A stretch of 19,656 nucleotides of DNA from an uncultured Parabacteroides sp. (GTDB lineage Bacteria; Bacteroidota; Bacteroidia; Bacteroidales; Tannerellaceae), in NCBI GenBank assembly GCA_900770835.1, contig CAAGLQ010000309.1, positions 1-19,656 on the forward strand, written 5' to 3'. The notes beneath the pieces are model-generated. The model worked only from the letters and a program-made list of their open reading frames with translations, did no database searches and was not told the origin of the DNA. The position numbers and the translations under genes are program-made. Of this stretch, positions 6,515-13,366 are shown one piece after another. Each line of letters starts with the position of its first letter. Positions within the stretch are counted from its first letter, which is position 1.

Positions 6515-6545
6515 GAAAAGCCATCCATTGAATGGATGGCTTTTC
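6515..6545 (-). terminator. Terminator of the isomerase-like gene (possibly bidirectional)
   Basis: GAAAAGCCATCCATT (6515-6529) and AATGGATGGCTTTTC (6531-6545) form a perfect 15-bp inverted repeat around one base. It lies 19 bp past the stop codon of the minus-strand gene ending at 6565. The A/T ends of the stem supply a T-tract on both strands, so it can also back up the tRNA terminator. Confidence 0.8.
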
Positions 6546-6564
6546 GAGTATATGTGTAAAGGGA

Positions 6565-7470
6565 TTATTTCACATAATCTGCACTGTTCAAGAAGTCGAA
6601 ACTCTTCTGTACATCCTCCTGCGGAGTACCATCATAACGCTCAACCTCTACATACCAATCCTTTACGCCATTTGCGTAAGCCTGATCGAAGATTGACTTG
6701 AAGTCCATCGTACCGCTGGCACCGATAGCCTTCTCATCCTTGATGTGCAGGATCGGGAAACGGTTCGGGTACTTCTTCAAGTAGTCAACCGGATTCTGAC
6801 CACCACGCATTACCCAATAAACGTCCATCTCAAACATCACGTGGTCGGGGCTAGAGTTCTCCAACATTAAATCGTAGATGGTCTGACCCTCGATCTGCTT
6901 GAACTCATAATCGTGGTTGTGATAACCAAACTTGATACCTGCGCCCGCAGCAGCCAAACCAATCTGATAGAAGTAGTCGCCGAAGTACTTCTTCAACAGA
7001 TCTAAAGAGGCCTTCTCATTGATCGGAGAAACCGGCATGACCATGTACTTCATACCAGCCTTCTTGTGTGCCTCGATAGCCTTGTTCCACCAAGTCAAGT
7101 CAGCCTGCATGTCATCGCTCATGAAATGAGAAAGGTGAGCACTGGTGCAACGCATACCCAGATCAGCACACATCTTCTTGAATTCGCCCGGCTCAACATC
7201 GTAGATCTTACCATCATCGCTGTAGCCAGCAGTCTCAATGTTCACATAACCCATCTTTGCAACAGCCTCCAGCACTTTCTGGATACCTAAATCATTAATA
7301 TCATCACGCAAAGAATACAATTGAAGACCGATGTGCTTCTTTGCAGCCTCGCTGGCAGCACCTGCCGCTGAGCCATTACCACCACCGCAAGAAGTTAACA
7401 ACTGCGGAGCGACCAAACCACCTGCAAGCATTAAAGAGGCTTGCTTCAAAAAATTACGTCTATTCTGCAT
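6565..7470 (-). CDS. Exported sugar phosphate isomerase/epimerase-like lipoprotein (xylose isomerase-like TIM barrel)
   Basis: A 301-residue protein of the AP endonuclease 2/xylose isomerase-like TIM-barrel superfamily. The N-terminus reads as a Tat signal (NRRNFLK at 3-9, hydrophobic to about 25) ending in a lipobox LTSC with Cys28, so it is probably exported folded and lipidated. The barrel starts at IGLQLYSLRDDI (47-58). Acidic and histidine metal ligands are plausible in NIETAGY, FGYHNHDYEF and the late FEMDVYW and ILHIKDEKAIG segments. Relatives act on sugars or inositols, and some are 3-keto-glycoside enzymes, but the substrate here is unknown. No sugar-utilisation genes adjoin it. It appears to be a single gene with its own promoter and terminator. 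Confidence 0.85.
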   Translation of the reverse strand: MQNRRNFLKQASLMLAGGLVAPQLLTSCGGGNGSAAGAASEAAKKHIGLQLYSLRDDINDLGIQKVLEAVAKMGYVNIETAGYSDDGKIYDVEPGEFKKMCADLGMRCTSAHLSHFMSDDMQADLTWWNKAIEAHKKAGMKYMVMPVSPINEKASLDLLKKYFGDYFYQIGLAAAGAGIKFGYHNHDYEFKQIEGQTIYDLMLENSSPDHVMFEMDVYWVMRGGQNPVDYLKKYPNRFPILHIKDEKAIGASGTMDFKSIFDQAYANGVKDWYVEVERYDGTPQEDVQKSFDFLNSADYVK

Positions 7471-7507
7471 TGTAGTATATTGTATAAAGTTGATTTTAGA
7501 ATTTCGA

Positions 7508-7515
7508 CAAAAATA
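7508..7515 (-). promoter_or_regulatory. -7 promoter box for the isomerase-like gene (TATTTTTG)
   Basis: On the minus strand TATTTTTG matches TAnnTTTG, and ATTG lies 18 bp further upstream as a -33 element. It is 37 bp before the start codon at 7470. Confidence 0.55.
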
Positions 7516-7587
7516 AAATTATATTTCCACTTTCAATCTTCTTAACATGTTAAATACATTAAAAAGCTGTTGGTTTGTCAAATAATA

Positions 7588-8025
7588 TCATCCGACGGCC
7601 CATTGCTTCATTTCGTAGAGGTCTTGATACTCCTCCCACTCGGGGTCTAACTCTGTGTAAATGGAGATAGGAAGCAATTCAAAAGCGGCCAATGCCTCAT
7701 TCAACCGCTCGCCAAAGACACGGGCCGTGCGGGTATAGAAAACCCAGACTTTCTCGCCGCCTCCTGTGTATACACCAGTTAGGATGGCCAATTTATCTTT
7801 CTCAACAGCCTTACGCAGTACCTCTTCTACAGTCTCCATCTGTTCTGCCAATACCTCCGAAGGAAGTCCCTTACCGTCTGATTCATAGGGCCAAGTGACC
7901 TCCACCCGCTCTTTCAATTTTCCACATGCCATAAACTCATCCAGCTCGTCCCGTCCCTGGATCGTGATCAACTGTCCCGCCTCATTTTCCGAGAGCGCCA
8001 TAAACCATTCGTCGCTTAGTCTCAT
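7588..8025 (-). CDS. DUF695-like hypothetical protein
   Basis: A 145-residue soluble acidic protein starting MRLSDEWFMALSENE. I assign it to the DUF695 group from the overall pattern: an N-terminal WFMALSENEAGQLI strand pair, a middle RVEVTWPYE, a central helix (AEQMETVEEVLRKAVE), the segment ILTGVYTGGGEKVWVFYTRTARVFGERLNEALA, and the terminal ELDPEWEEYQDLY. The biochemical role of this family is not known. The frame is open to 8073, but a -7 box lies at 8043-8050, inside that extension and 18 bp before Met at 8025, so I use the later start. It lies between the isomerase-like gene and ferritin with its own promoter. Confidence 0.7.
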   Translation of the reverse strand: MRLSDEWFMALSENEAGQLITIQGRDELDEFMACGKLKERVEVTWPYESDGKGLPSEVLAEQMETVEEVLRKAVEKDKLAILTGVYTGGGEKVWVFYTRTARVFGERLNEALAAFELLPISIYTELDPEWEEYQDLYEMKQWAVG

Positions 8026-8042
8026 AGATTCTTGTTTGCTTG

Positions 8043-8050
8043 CGAAGGTA
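8043..8050 (-). promoter_or_regulatory. Candidate -7 promoter box TACCTTCG for the DUF695-like gene
   Basis: Minus-strand TACCTTCG, identical to the box before dCMP deaminase, 17 bp upstream of the chosen start at 8025. It decides the start: the longer reading frame would put the promoter inside the gene. Confidence 0.45.
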
Positions 8051-8096
8051 CAAAAAATGAGGAGCAGGCACATGGCCTACTCCCCCATAAACACAA

Positions 8097-8119
8097 AATA
8101 ATCCCAGCATGGGAGATTA
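8097..8119 (-). terminator. Probable terminator of ferritin
   Basis: On the minus strand, TAAT-CT-CCCA and TGGG-ATTA form a stem with a two-base bulge around a TGC loop, followed by TTTTG. The stem includes the ferritin stop codon. Weak by stem length but correctly placed. Confidence 0.4.
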
Positions 8120-8599
8120 TCTCTTACCCAATTTATGGTCCATGATGCCATAGTGGTGCTCACCGTATGCCTTGAACTGGTCAACGATGTCCTTCGCTGT
8201 GCGCTCCTCCTCAACCTGCTCACGTACGAAACCGAACAAGAAGTCGCGAGAAGCATGGTCACGATCTTTCTCTGCGATGTCAACCATCTTGTCGATCATC
8301 TCAGACACCTTGCATTCATGGCTGTAAACATGCTCAAACACCTCCAACGGATTGCCCCAACCAGTAGGAACTACATTGATCTGACCGATCTCAATGTTAC
8401 CACCACGCTCGATAGCGAAGTCGATCATCTTCTGTGCATGCTCGTTCTCCTCTTCAAATTGTTTCTCCATCCAGTGCGCACAACCGTTCAAACCCTCTTT
8501 CTTGAAATAAACGGCCATGGATAAATACAAGTTTGCCGACCACATCTCAGCATTCACTTGGGCATTGAAAGCCTCTGATAACTCTTTACTTAAAACCAT
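8117..8599 (-). CDS. ftnA: Ferritin (bacterial non-haem iron storage protein)
   Basis: A 160-residue bacterial ferritin, which oxidises Fe(II) and stores it as a mineral inside a 24-subunit shell. The four-helix bundle is complete. Ferroxidase residues are visible at Glu18 (NAEMWSANLYLSMA), Glu51 and His54 (FEEENEHAQK), Glu95 (YSHECKVSE), Gln128 and Glu131 (REQVEEER). No haem-binding methionine of the bacterioferritin type is evident at the dimer interface. Length is normal. In anaerobes of this order ferritin also protects against oxidative stress by withdrawing iron; that is family knowledge. It is a single-gene unit with its own -7 box and a probable terminator. Confidence 0.95.
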   Translation of the reverse strand: MVLSKELSEAFNAQVNAEMWSANLYLSMAVYFKKEGLNGCAHWMEKQFEEENEHAQKMIDFAIERGGNIEIGQINVVPTGWGNPLEVFEHVYSHECKVSEMIDKMVDIAEKDRDHASRDFLFGFVREQVEEERTAKDIVDQFKAYGEHHYGIMDHKLGKR

Positions 8600-8651
8600 A
8601 CTATTGCTATTTTAAATTGTTATGCTCGATAGATTTGCTTGAATAGCACTG

Positions 8652-8659
8652 CAAATATA
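8652..8659 (-). promoter_or_regulatory. -7 promoter box for ferritin (TATATTTG)
   Basis: Minus-strand TATATTTG matches TAnnTTTG. It lies 52 bp before the ferritin start at 8599, leaving an A/T-rich leader of about 45 nt. No clear -33 TTTG at the ideal distance. Confidence 0.5.
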
Positions 8660-8730
8660 AAGAAAAAGCCCGTTTGGTTATCCTTCCAAACTCTGCTTTT
8701 TTTATTAAGAACGAACAGACACGACTTGGA

Positions 8731-10038
8731 TCAGTTCCGTGGGAAGGCGATCTTGAATCGTGTAATACCATCCGCATAGGTACGCAACGAAAAAAGGCAA
8801 CGATGTCGATCCAAGACTTCGCGGATGAAAATCAAGCCCAATCCCTGTCCATTTGGTTTAGTAGAGAAGAATGGTGTGAATAGTTTAGATTCTGTCTCTT
8901 TATCAATACCCTTTCCGTTATCAGCAATCTCCATGCATGGAGGATCAGCAAAGGTCTGGATAAGAATGTCTCCCTCATTTCCAATAGATTCCACTGCATT
9001 CTTGATGATATTCACTAAAACTTGCTCAAAAAGAGCAGAATCTAACATGACAACCGGAGAAGATTTACTCAACATCAATTGCAAATCGATATTCTTTTCT
9101 TGACAAACAGTCTCCATAAATCGTTTGCAGGCACCTACCACTTGATTTAAGGAGGTCGGTTGGCAACAAGGCTCCGGAATGCGTATCACATCGGCGAAAT
9201 TGGTGATAAAACGGCTCAAGCTGTAGCAACGCTCAATCGAGACCTGCAGCACGTCGCAAATCTCTGTCATATCGGGCATTCCATGGAAAGTACTCTCCAA
9301 TGTGTCTAAAGTCGAAGTAATGCCGGCGGTTGTGTTGTTCACTTCATGCGAGATCATGCGGATCACCTTCTCATAAGCTTTTCGTTCCGCTTTAAACACT
9401 TCATCAGTCAAACTCTCAATCAAATAGAAAGAATGGTTATATCCGCGATCTACAAAAGAGGAACAAATACATTTATAAATACTGGCATCACCTAAACGCA
9501 CAGTACGGCTTCCAAACATAGGTAATGTCAGTAACTCCTCAATCAAAGGATTGTCTAAAACAGATAATGGTTTACCCAACCAATCTTTCAATCGAATCTC
9601 GCCCAAAATACGGCAAGCAGCCGGGTTAAGTAAAAGAATTCGCCGATCCAAGTCTAAGATGATCACTCCCATTGGAGAAGCATTAATCAATAAGTCAAGG
9701 AAATGGTTCTGTTCCCGCACATGCAAACGCTCATTCTTCAATTGGTCCATCATACGATTGAACACTTCAACCACTCGATCGGCATCTGACTGCCCTACTT
9801 TCCCTAATCGAGAGCTAAAATCTTGTTCTTTCAACAACTCCATGCCGCTTCCTATCAAGTAAATAGGCTTCACCACCCGTTTATAGAAAAGCGCCAAAAG
9901 AATCACTGCGATTACCACGATCAACTCCAACCAGAAAAATGTACGCAACGAAGTGACATAATACACTTTATACATGACTACTGTCTGTCCAGCAGCCAGC
10001 AAAAAAACCAATAAAAAGAACCGTCCTCTAATATACAT
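8731..10038 (-). CDS. Membrane sensor histidine kinase (NtrB-like, HAMP-PAS-HisKA-HATPase)
   Basis: A 435-residue sensor kinase, partner of the adjacent sigma-54 activator. Two transmembrane helices near residues 5-23 and 33-52 are separated by only about 10 residues, so there is almost no periplasmic sensor. A HAMP-like linker (about 52-105) and a PAS domain follow (about 110-215, from FLDLLINASPMGVIILDLDRRI). The phospho-acceptor is His231 in ISHEVNN. The ATPase domain has the N box NIIKNAVES (Asn346), G1 DNGKGI (373-378), FTPFFSTK and G2 GQGLGL (397-402). With little outside the membrane, it probably senses a membrane or cytoplasmic signal. It is the last gene of the tolC unit, 20 bp after the regulator. 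Confidence 0.9.
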   Translation of the reverse strand: MYIRGRFFLLVFLLAAGQTVVMYKVYYVTSLRTFFWLELIVVIAVILLALFYKRVVKPIYLIGSGMELLKEQDFSSRLGKVGQSDADRVVEVFNRMMDQLKNERLHVREQNHFLDLLINASPMGVIILDLDRRILLLNPAACRILGEIRLKDWLGKPLSVLDNPLIEELLTLPMFGSRTVRLGDASIYKCICSSFVDRGYNHSFYLIESLTDEVFKAERKAYEKVIRMISHEVNNTTAGITSTLDTLESTFHGMPDMTEICDVLQVSIERCYSLSRFITNFADVIRIPEPCCQPTSLNQVVGACKRFMETVCQEKNIDLQLMLSKSSPVVMLDSALFEQVLVNIIKNAVESIGNEGDILIQTFADPPCMEIADNGKGIDKETESKLFTPFFSTKPNGQGLGLIFIREVLDRHRCLFSLRTYADGITRFKIAFPRN

Positions 10039-10058
10039 CTTTTTCGCAAACCTTGTTT

Positions 10059-11426
10059 CTATTTCTCCACCGGAATGCCATATTTCTCCAATCGCCTGTA
10101 AAGTGCTGCCCGACTGATTCCCAAGACAGAAGCGACATGCGAAAGATTACCGCCATGCGCATCTAAAGCTCTCAAGATGCTCTGTCGCTCCAATTCATCC
10201 AATGTCAACCCATCTAATGAGACCGATGAAGATTGCGTAGGCATTACAGAAATGCATTGCCGTTCGAAGTCCTCAGCCTTTAAAAGAGATTTTCCAGAGA
10301 CCAAAAGTGTACGCTCAACCAAGTTTTTCAACTCACGAATATTTCCTGGGAAAGGCAGACGACATAGATATTCAATCGCCTCAGCTGAAAAATCCACTCG
10401 TGGCAATCCATTAGCTTCAGCTTGTTTATCAGCAAAATAACGTGCCAAGAGTGGTATATCTTCTTTTCGTTCTCGCAAAGCTGGCAAATGTATAGAGATT
10501 AAGTTGATACGATAAAACAGATCTTCCCGGAAAGAATGCTCAGCCACCATTGTTGTCAAATCTCTATTGGTAGCACTTACTACCCGCACATCTACCTTAC
10601 GAGGATGGCTATCCCCCAAAACCTCGAAAGTTTGATCCTGTAAAACGCGCAAAAGCTTTACTTGGCAAGATAATTCCAAATCTCCGATTTCATCCAAAAA
10701 GATAGTTCCACCATTCGCCAACTCAAATCGGCCAATTCGATCCATATACGCATCAGTGAAAGCCCCTTTCTTATGACCGAACATCTCACTCTCGAATAAG
10801 CTTTGCGAAAGTCCTCCCAAATTAACCTTCACAAACGCCTCTTTTCGACGAGGGCTATTGGCATGAATAGCTTCTGCTATCAATTCTTTACCAGTGCCAC
10901 TCTCTCCCGTAATCAGAACAGAAGCATTAGTAGAAGCCACACGAGCTACTGTATTCAACACCTCCATCAACGGTTGAGAGCGCCCTATAATAGAATCGAA
11001 GTTAAATTGCTGATCCACTTCCACACGATCCAAAGGCCGAAGTGCTTCCCGCCGCTGTTCACCCAAGGCTAAAGCAGTCCGAATAGACTTGAGGAGCATC
11101 AAATTATTCCAAGGTTTAGTGACGAAATCAAATGCTCCAGCCTGCATCCCTTTCACAGCTAACGCTATCGAACCCCAAGCCGTCATCAAGATCACCGGCA
11201 AATCAGGATAAAGCACCTTAACTTGACGAAGCAAAAGTAATCCCTCTTCGCCAGTCGTAGTCAATGTGAAGTTCATATCCATCAAAATCAACTCAGGTGT
11301 TTGTTGCCGAATGCACAGTATGGCATCCTTCGGTCCAGATACAGCCTTCGCCTGGAAGCCGGCATGCCTCAATAGGAAGGTCAACGACGAACGAACCCCC
11401 GCATCATCATCGATAATCAGTATCAT
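10059..11426 (-). CDS. Sigma-54-dependent response regulator (NtrC family)
   Basis: A 455-residue enhancer-binding protein. The receiver domain (1-125) has Asp6, Asp7, phospho-acceptor Asp50 (LILMDMNF), Thr82 and Lys104. The AAA+ domain (about 143-375) has Walker A GESGTGKE (174-181), the sigma-54 contact loop as GAFTDA (221-226, aspartate in place of the second glycine), Walker B GGTIFLDEIGDL and arginine fingers near FREDLFYRIN. The C-terminal Fis-type helix-turn-helix is at about 425-448 (GGNLSHVASVLGISRAALYRRL). All domains are intact. It starts 4 bp after the tolC-like stop with a GAGGAT site. It probably drives its own unit through the palindromic sites at 12987-13035. Confidence 0.94.
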   Translation of the reverse strand: MILIIDDDAGVRSSLTFLLRHAGFQAKAVSGPKDAILCIRQQTPELILMDMNFTLTTTGEEGLLLLRQVKVLYPDLPVILMTAWGSIALAVKGMQAGAFDFVTKPWNNLMLLKSIRTALALGEQRREALRPLDRVEVDQQFNFDSIIGRSQPLMEVLNTVARVASTNASVLITGESGTGKELIAEAIHANSPRRKEAFVKVNLGGLSQSLFESEMFGHKKGAFTDAYMDRIGRFELANGGTIFLDEIGDLELSCQVKLLRVLQDQTFEVLGDSHPRKVDVRVVSATNRDLTTMVAEHSFREDLFYRINLISIHLPALRERKEDIPLLARYFADKQAEANGLPRVDFSAEAIEYLCRLPFPGNIRELKNLVERTLLVSGKSLLKAEDFERQCISVMPTQSSSVSLDGLTLDELERQSILRALDAHGGNLSHVASVLGISRAALYRRLEKYGIPVEK

Positions 11427-11430
11427 ATCC

Positions 11431-12921
11431 TCATCGTTTTACGATTGCCTCGAAATCGGCGTCTAAGTTACATCTATTCATGAAATCATACAAGGTGACA
11501 CTTCGAATGTTATAGAAATAATACCAATAATAATAAAGTTCTTGGATATGCTTTTGTTTGGCATCATCCTTTGAGTTTTGCGCATCATTCAAGTCTAAAA
11601 TATCAATCTTCCCAATCATAAAGGTCTCAATCGATGTATGATACCGTTTTTCCGCCAATGTATCCACCTCCGTTGCGATCTCCAATTGGGCCGACTGATT
11701 GTTGAAATTCTGCACTAAGAGAAAAATGTCTTGGTTGAAATCCATCTCCTCTTTACGGATTTGAGAAAGCACCACATCACGGTTTGACTCTGCCACCTTA
11801 ACTTTGCCTTTACGTTTGCCCCAATCTAAGATAGGAATAGAGAGTCCTACTTCAACCACCTGATTATCCCTCAACGGATTATAAGCTCCGGACATTGTTC
11901 GATCCTTACCAGTATAACCCACTGAAGCAAATAGATTGATGCTACGTTGATTTCCCTTAGCGGTAGCCACGTTATAATCGGCTTCCAGCTGCCTGCGACG
12001 AATATTTTTAGCTAAAGCATTATTCTCTTGCGCCTTTTGCAACACCTCCTGATAGTCCATGCGAATACTCTCAATGGCTTCTGGCACCTCCGTCTCAATC
12101 ATATCCTGCTCGCTCAATCCCAAGAAAGAACGAAGCTGGAACATCTTGGCATCGTAATTGGATTGTGCTTCGGTCAGTTTTCCTTTGGCTTGCAATGCGG
12201 ATTGTTTCAAGCGCATCAACTCACTTTCCGAGATATGCCCAATCTTTCGTTTTGCTAAAGCAATGTCATAAAGTTTATTAGCATTTTGCAAGTTCTGCTG
12301 GCAAATAGCTTGGTTCACCTCAGCCAAGAGCAAATTGAAATAATGAGTGATTGTGGTCAAGGTCACACCCTCCACGCTCTCCATAAATGAGGCTTTAGCC
12401 TCCTCATAACGCACAGGCTCAATGCGTCGTTTCCACTTCTGATTATTCACACCAAAAATCGGTTGTGACAAGGTGATACTGACAGGCACACTCATAAATT
12501 CACTAAATGCCCCTTGTCCCAATTGGCGTGTGAAATCAAGCGAGGTATTGAGCGAGATCTTACCGCCAGTCAAGGCAATATTCTGAGCGATGGAAATTTC
12601 TCCATTCAGGCCTAATGCATTGTTTTGCACGTAGGTATAGGAACCATCTGATTGCTGGTATTTGGAGTATTGCTTGTAATAGGAGGGCAATGTTCCATTG
12701 AAAACCACCTCTGGCAATTGATCTGCCCGATGGGTACGATACTCCCAATAGGCCGTGCGCAACTCATTCAATGCCACCGCCGCATCCACTGAATGTACCT
12801 GCGCCCGTTCAATAGCCTCCTTCAGAGTCAAGCGCAGTTTGTTTGTCGGTTCTTGAGCCTCTGTCGCACTGAGCGCCATCCAAGCGAGGCTTATCCATAG
12901 ATAAATCTTTCTCATCTTCAT
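11431..12921 (-). CDS. TolC-family outer-membrane efflux channel protein
   Basis: A 496-residue outer-membrane factor, the exit duct of tripartite efflux or type I secretion pumps. A signal peptide covers the first 23 or so residues (ISLAWMALSATEAQ, cut near AQ-EP). Two outer-membrane efflux repeats follow: LTLKEAIERAQVHSVDA... and, near residue 340, AKNIRRRQLEADYNVATAKG, each with long helical hairpins. The repeated 'LS-x-P-I' strands are present as VSITLSQPIFGV and GLSIPILDWGKRKGKV. The frame is open to 13113, but that extension lacks a signal peptide and covers the promoter region. Met at 12921 or 12915 is the likely start; the latter suits a sigma-54 promoter better. No pump or adaptor gene is adjacent. 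Confidence 0.9.
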   Translation of the reverse strand: MKMRKIYLWISLAWMALSATEAQEPTNKLRLTLKEAIERAQVHSVDAAVALNELRTAYWEYRTHRADQLPEVVFNGTLPSYYKQYSKYQQSDGSYTYVQNNALGLNGEISIAQNIALTGGKISLNTSLDFTRQLGQGAFSEFMSVPVSITLSQPIFGVNNQKWKRRIEPVRYEEAKASFMESVEGVTLTTITHYFNLLLAEVNQAICQQNLQNANKLYDIALAKRKIGHISESELMRLKQSALQAKGKLTEAQSNYDAKMFQLRSFLGLSEQDMIETEVPEAIESIRMDYQEVLQKAQENNALAKNIRRRQLEADYNVATAKGNQRSINLFASVGYTGKDRTMSGAYNPLRDNQVVEVGLSIPILDWGKRKGKVKVAESNRDVVLSQIRKEEMDFNQDIFLLVQNFNNQSAQLEIATEVDTLAEKRYHTSIETFMIGKIDILDLNDAQNSKDDAKQKHIQELYYYWYYFYNIRSVTLYDFMNRCNLDADFEAIVKR

Positions 12922-12936
12922 TCGTTTTTGACAAAC

Positions 12937-12951
12937 GCAACACAAAAGCCA
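12937..12951 (-). promoter_or_regulatory. Candidate sigma-54 (-24/-12) promoter of the tolC/two-component unit
   Basis: On the minus strand TGGCTTTTGTGTTGC carries the -24 TGGC and -12 TTGC with exactly 10 bp between GG and GC, the required spacing. An overlapping alternative, TTGGCATGGCTTTTGT at 12957-12942, fits the -24 box better but has GT at -12. Transcription would start near 12926 (or 12931), so the leader is very short and favours Met at 12915. Supported by the unit's own sigma-54 activator; not proven. Confidence 0.45.
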
Positions 12952-12986
12952 TGCCAAAAGCATAAATATCTGATAATGAATCATAG

Positions 12987-13035
12987 CATTCGAAAACGAG
13001 TGTTCGTTTTCGAACACAGTGTTCGTTTTTGAGCG
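12987..13035. promoter_or_regulatory. Tandem palindromic sites, candidate enhancer for the sigma-54 activator
   Basis: The centre site TGTTCGTTTTCGAACA (13001-13016) is a perfect TGTTCG-N4-CGAACA palindrome. A degenerate copy CATTCGAAAACGAGTG precedes it at 12987-13002 and another, TGTTCGTTTTTGAGCG, follows at 13020-13035. A further partial match (CATTCGTTTTTGACAA) overlaps the tolC start at 12919-12934. The perfect site is centred about 80 bp upstream of the proposed sigma-54 start, the usual place for an NtrC-type enhancer. Confidence 0.55.
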
Positions 13036-13054
13036 CACTTGGATACAATAACGG

Positions 13055-13236
13055 ATGGAAGCAATCAATTCCGCCATTGAAGTTTTAGCCGACACAATTC
13101 TACTGACGACCATCCTTTGATTGGGCGAGCAAAAGATCTGGCTACAGGAGCCGTTCTGTTTGCAGCTTTCACCGCTACCCTCACCGGACTCTTGATTTTT
13201 GTACCCAAAGTCTATCTAACCCTCTATCCCCTGTGA
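13055..13236 (+). pseudogene. dgkA: Remnant of diacylglycerol kinase (dgkA), frameshifted and N-terminally deleted
   Basis: Translation from 13055 gives MEAINSAIEVLADT, the active-site helix of prokaryotic diacylglycerol kinase (E-x-x-N-[ST]-A-I-E). Reading then shifts by one missing base near 13097-13104, after which the frame from 13105 gives DDHPLIGRAKDLATGAVLF and a hydrophobic tail to a TGA at 13234-13236. HPLIGRAKDLATGAV matches the family's '(E/H)H-x-L-x-x-R-A-K-D-x-x-(S/A)-A-A-V' plus last membrane helix. The expected N-terminal half (about 60-70 residues with the first helices) is absent; the upstream DNA is regulatory. It cannot make a working enzyme. The missing T probably came from a TTT run. 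An intact copy elsewhere is expected but not visible here. Confidence 0.85.
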
Positions 13237-13303
13237 CATGAGGCAAATAAAGAAGAGATTATGTGAGATACGCTTTTTTTATAGAGTGAATCGAAATTTT
13301 GCC

Positions 13304-13311
13304 TAAATTTG
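13304..13311 (+). promoter_or_regulatory. -7 promoter box for purL (TAAATTTG)
   Basis: TAAATTTG matches TAnnTTTG exactly. It lies 55 bp before the purL start. At the -33 distance is the end of a T-run (TTTT at 13277-13280). No purine-riboswitch-like fold is obvious in the short leader. Confidence 0.55.
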
Positions 13312-13366
13312 CGCTTTCTAAGATAAGCAGATTCGTAATCAAGAGATTAATACAAACTAATAAGAT

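Noticed and set aside
6319..6531. 70-codon open frame across tRNA-Gly
   Set aside because: It runs through the tRNA-Tyr 3' end, tRNA-Gly and the terminators, so it is chance.
8672..8697. GTTTGG/CCAAAC hairpin followed by a T-run on the plus strand
   Set aside because: It looks terminator-like, but no plus-strand gene lies upstream, the stem is only 6 bp and the T-run is offset by five bases.
12922..13113. 64-residue N-terminal extension of the TolC-like protein
   Set aside because: It would bury the signal peptide inside the protein and overlaps the promoter, the palindromic sites and the dgkA remnant.
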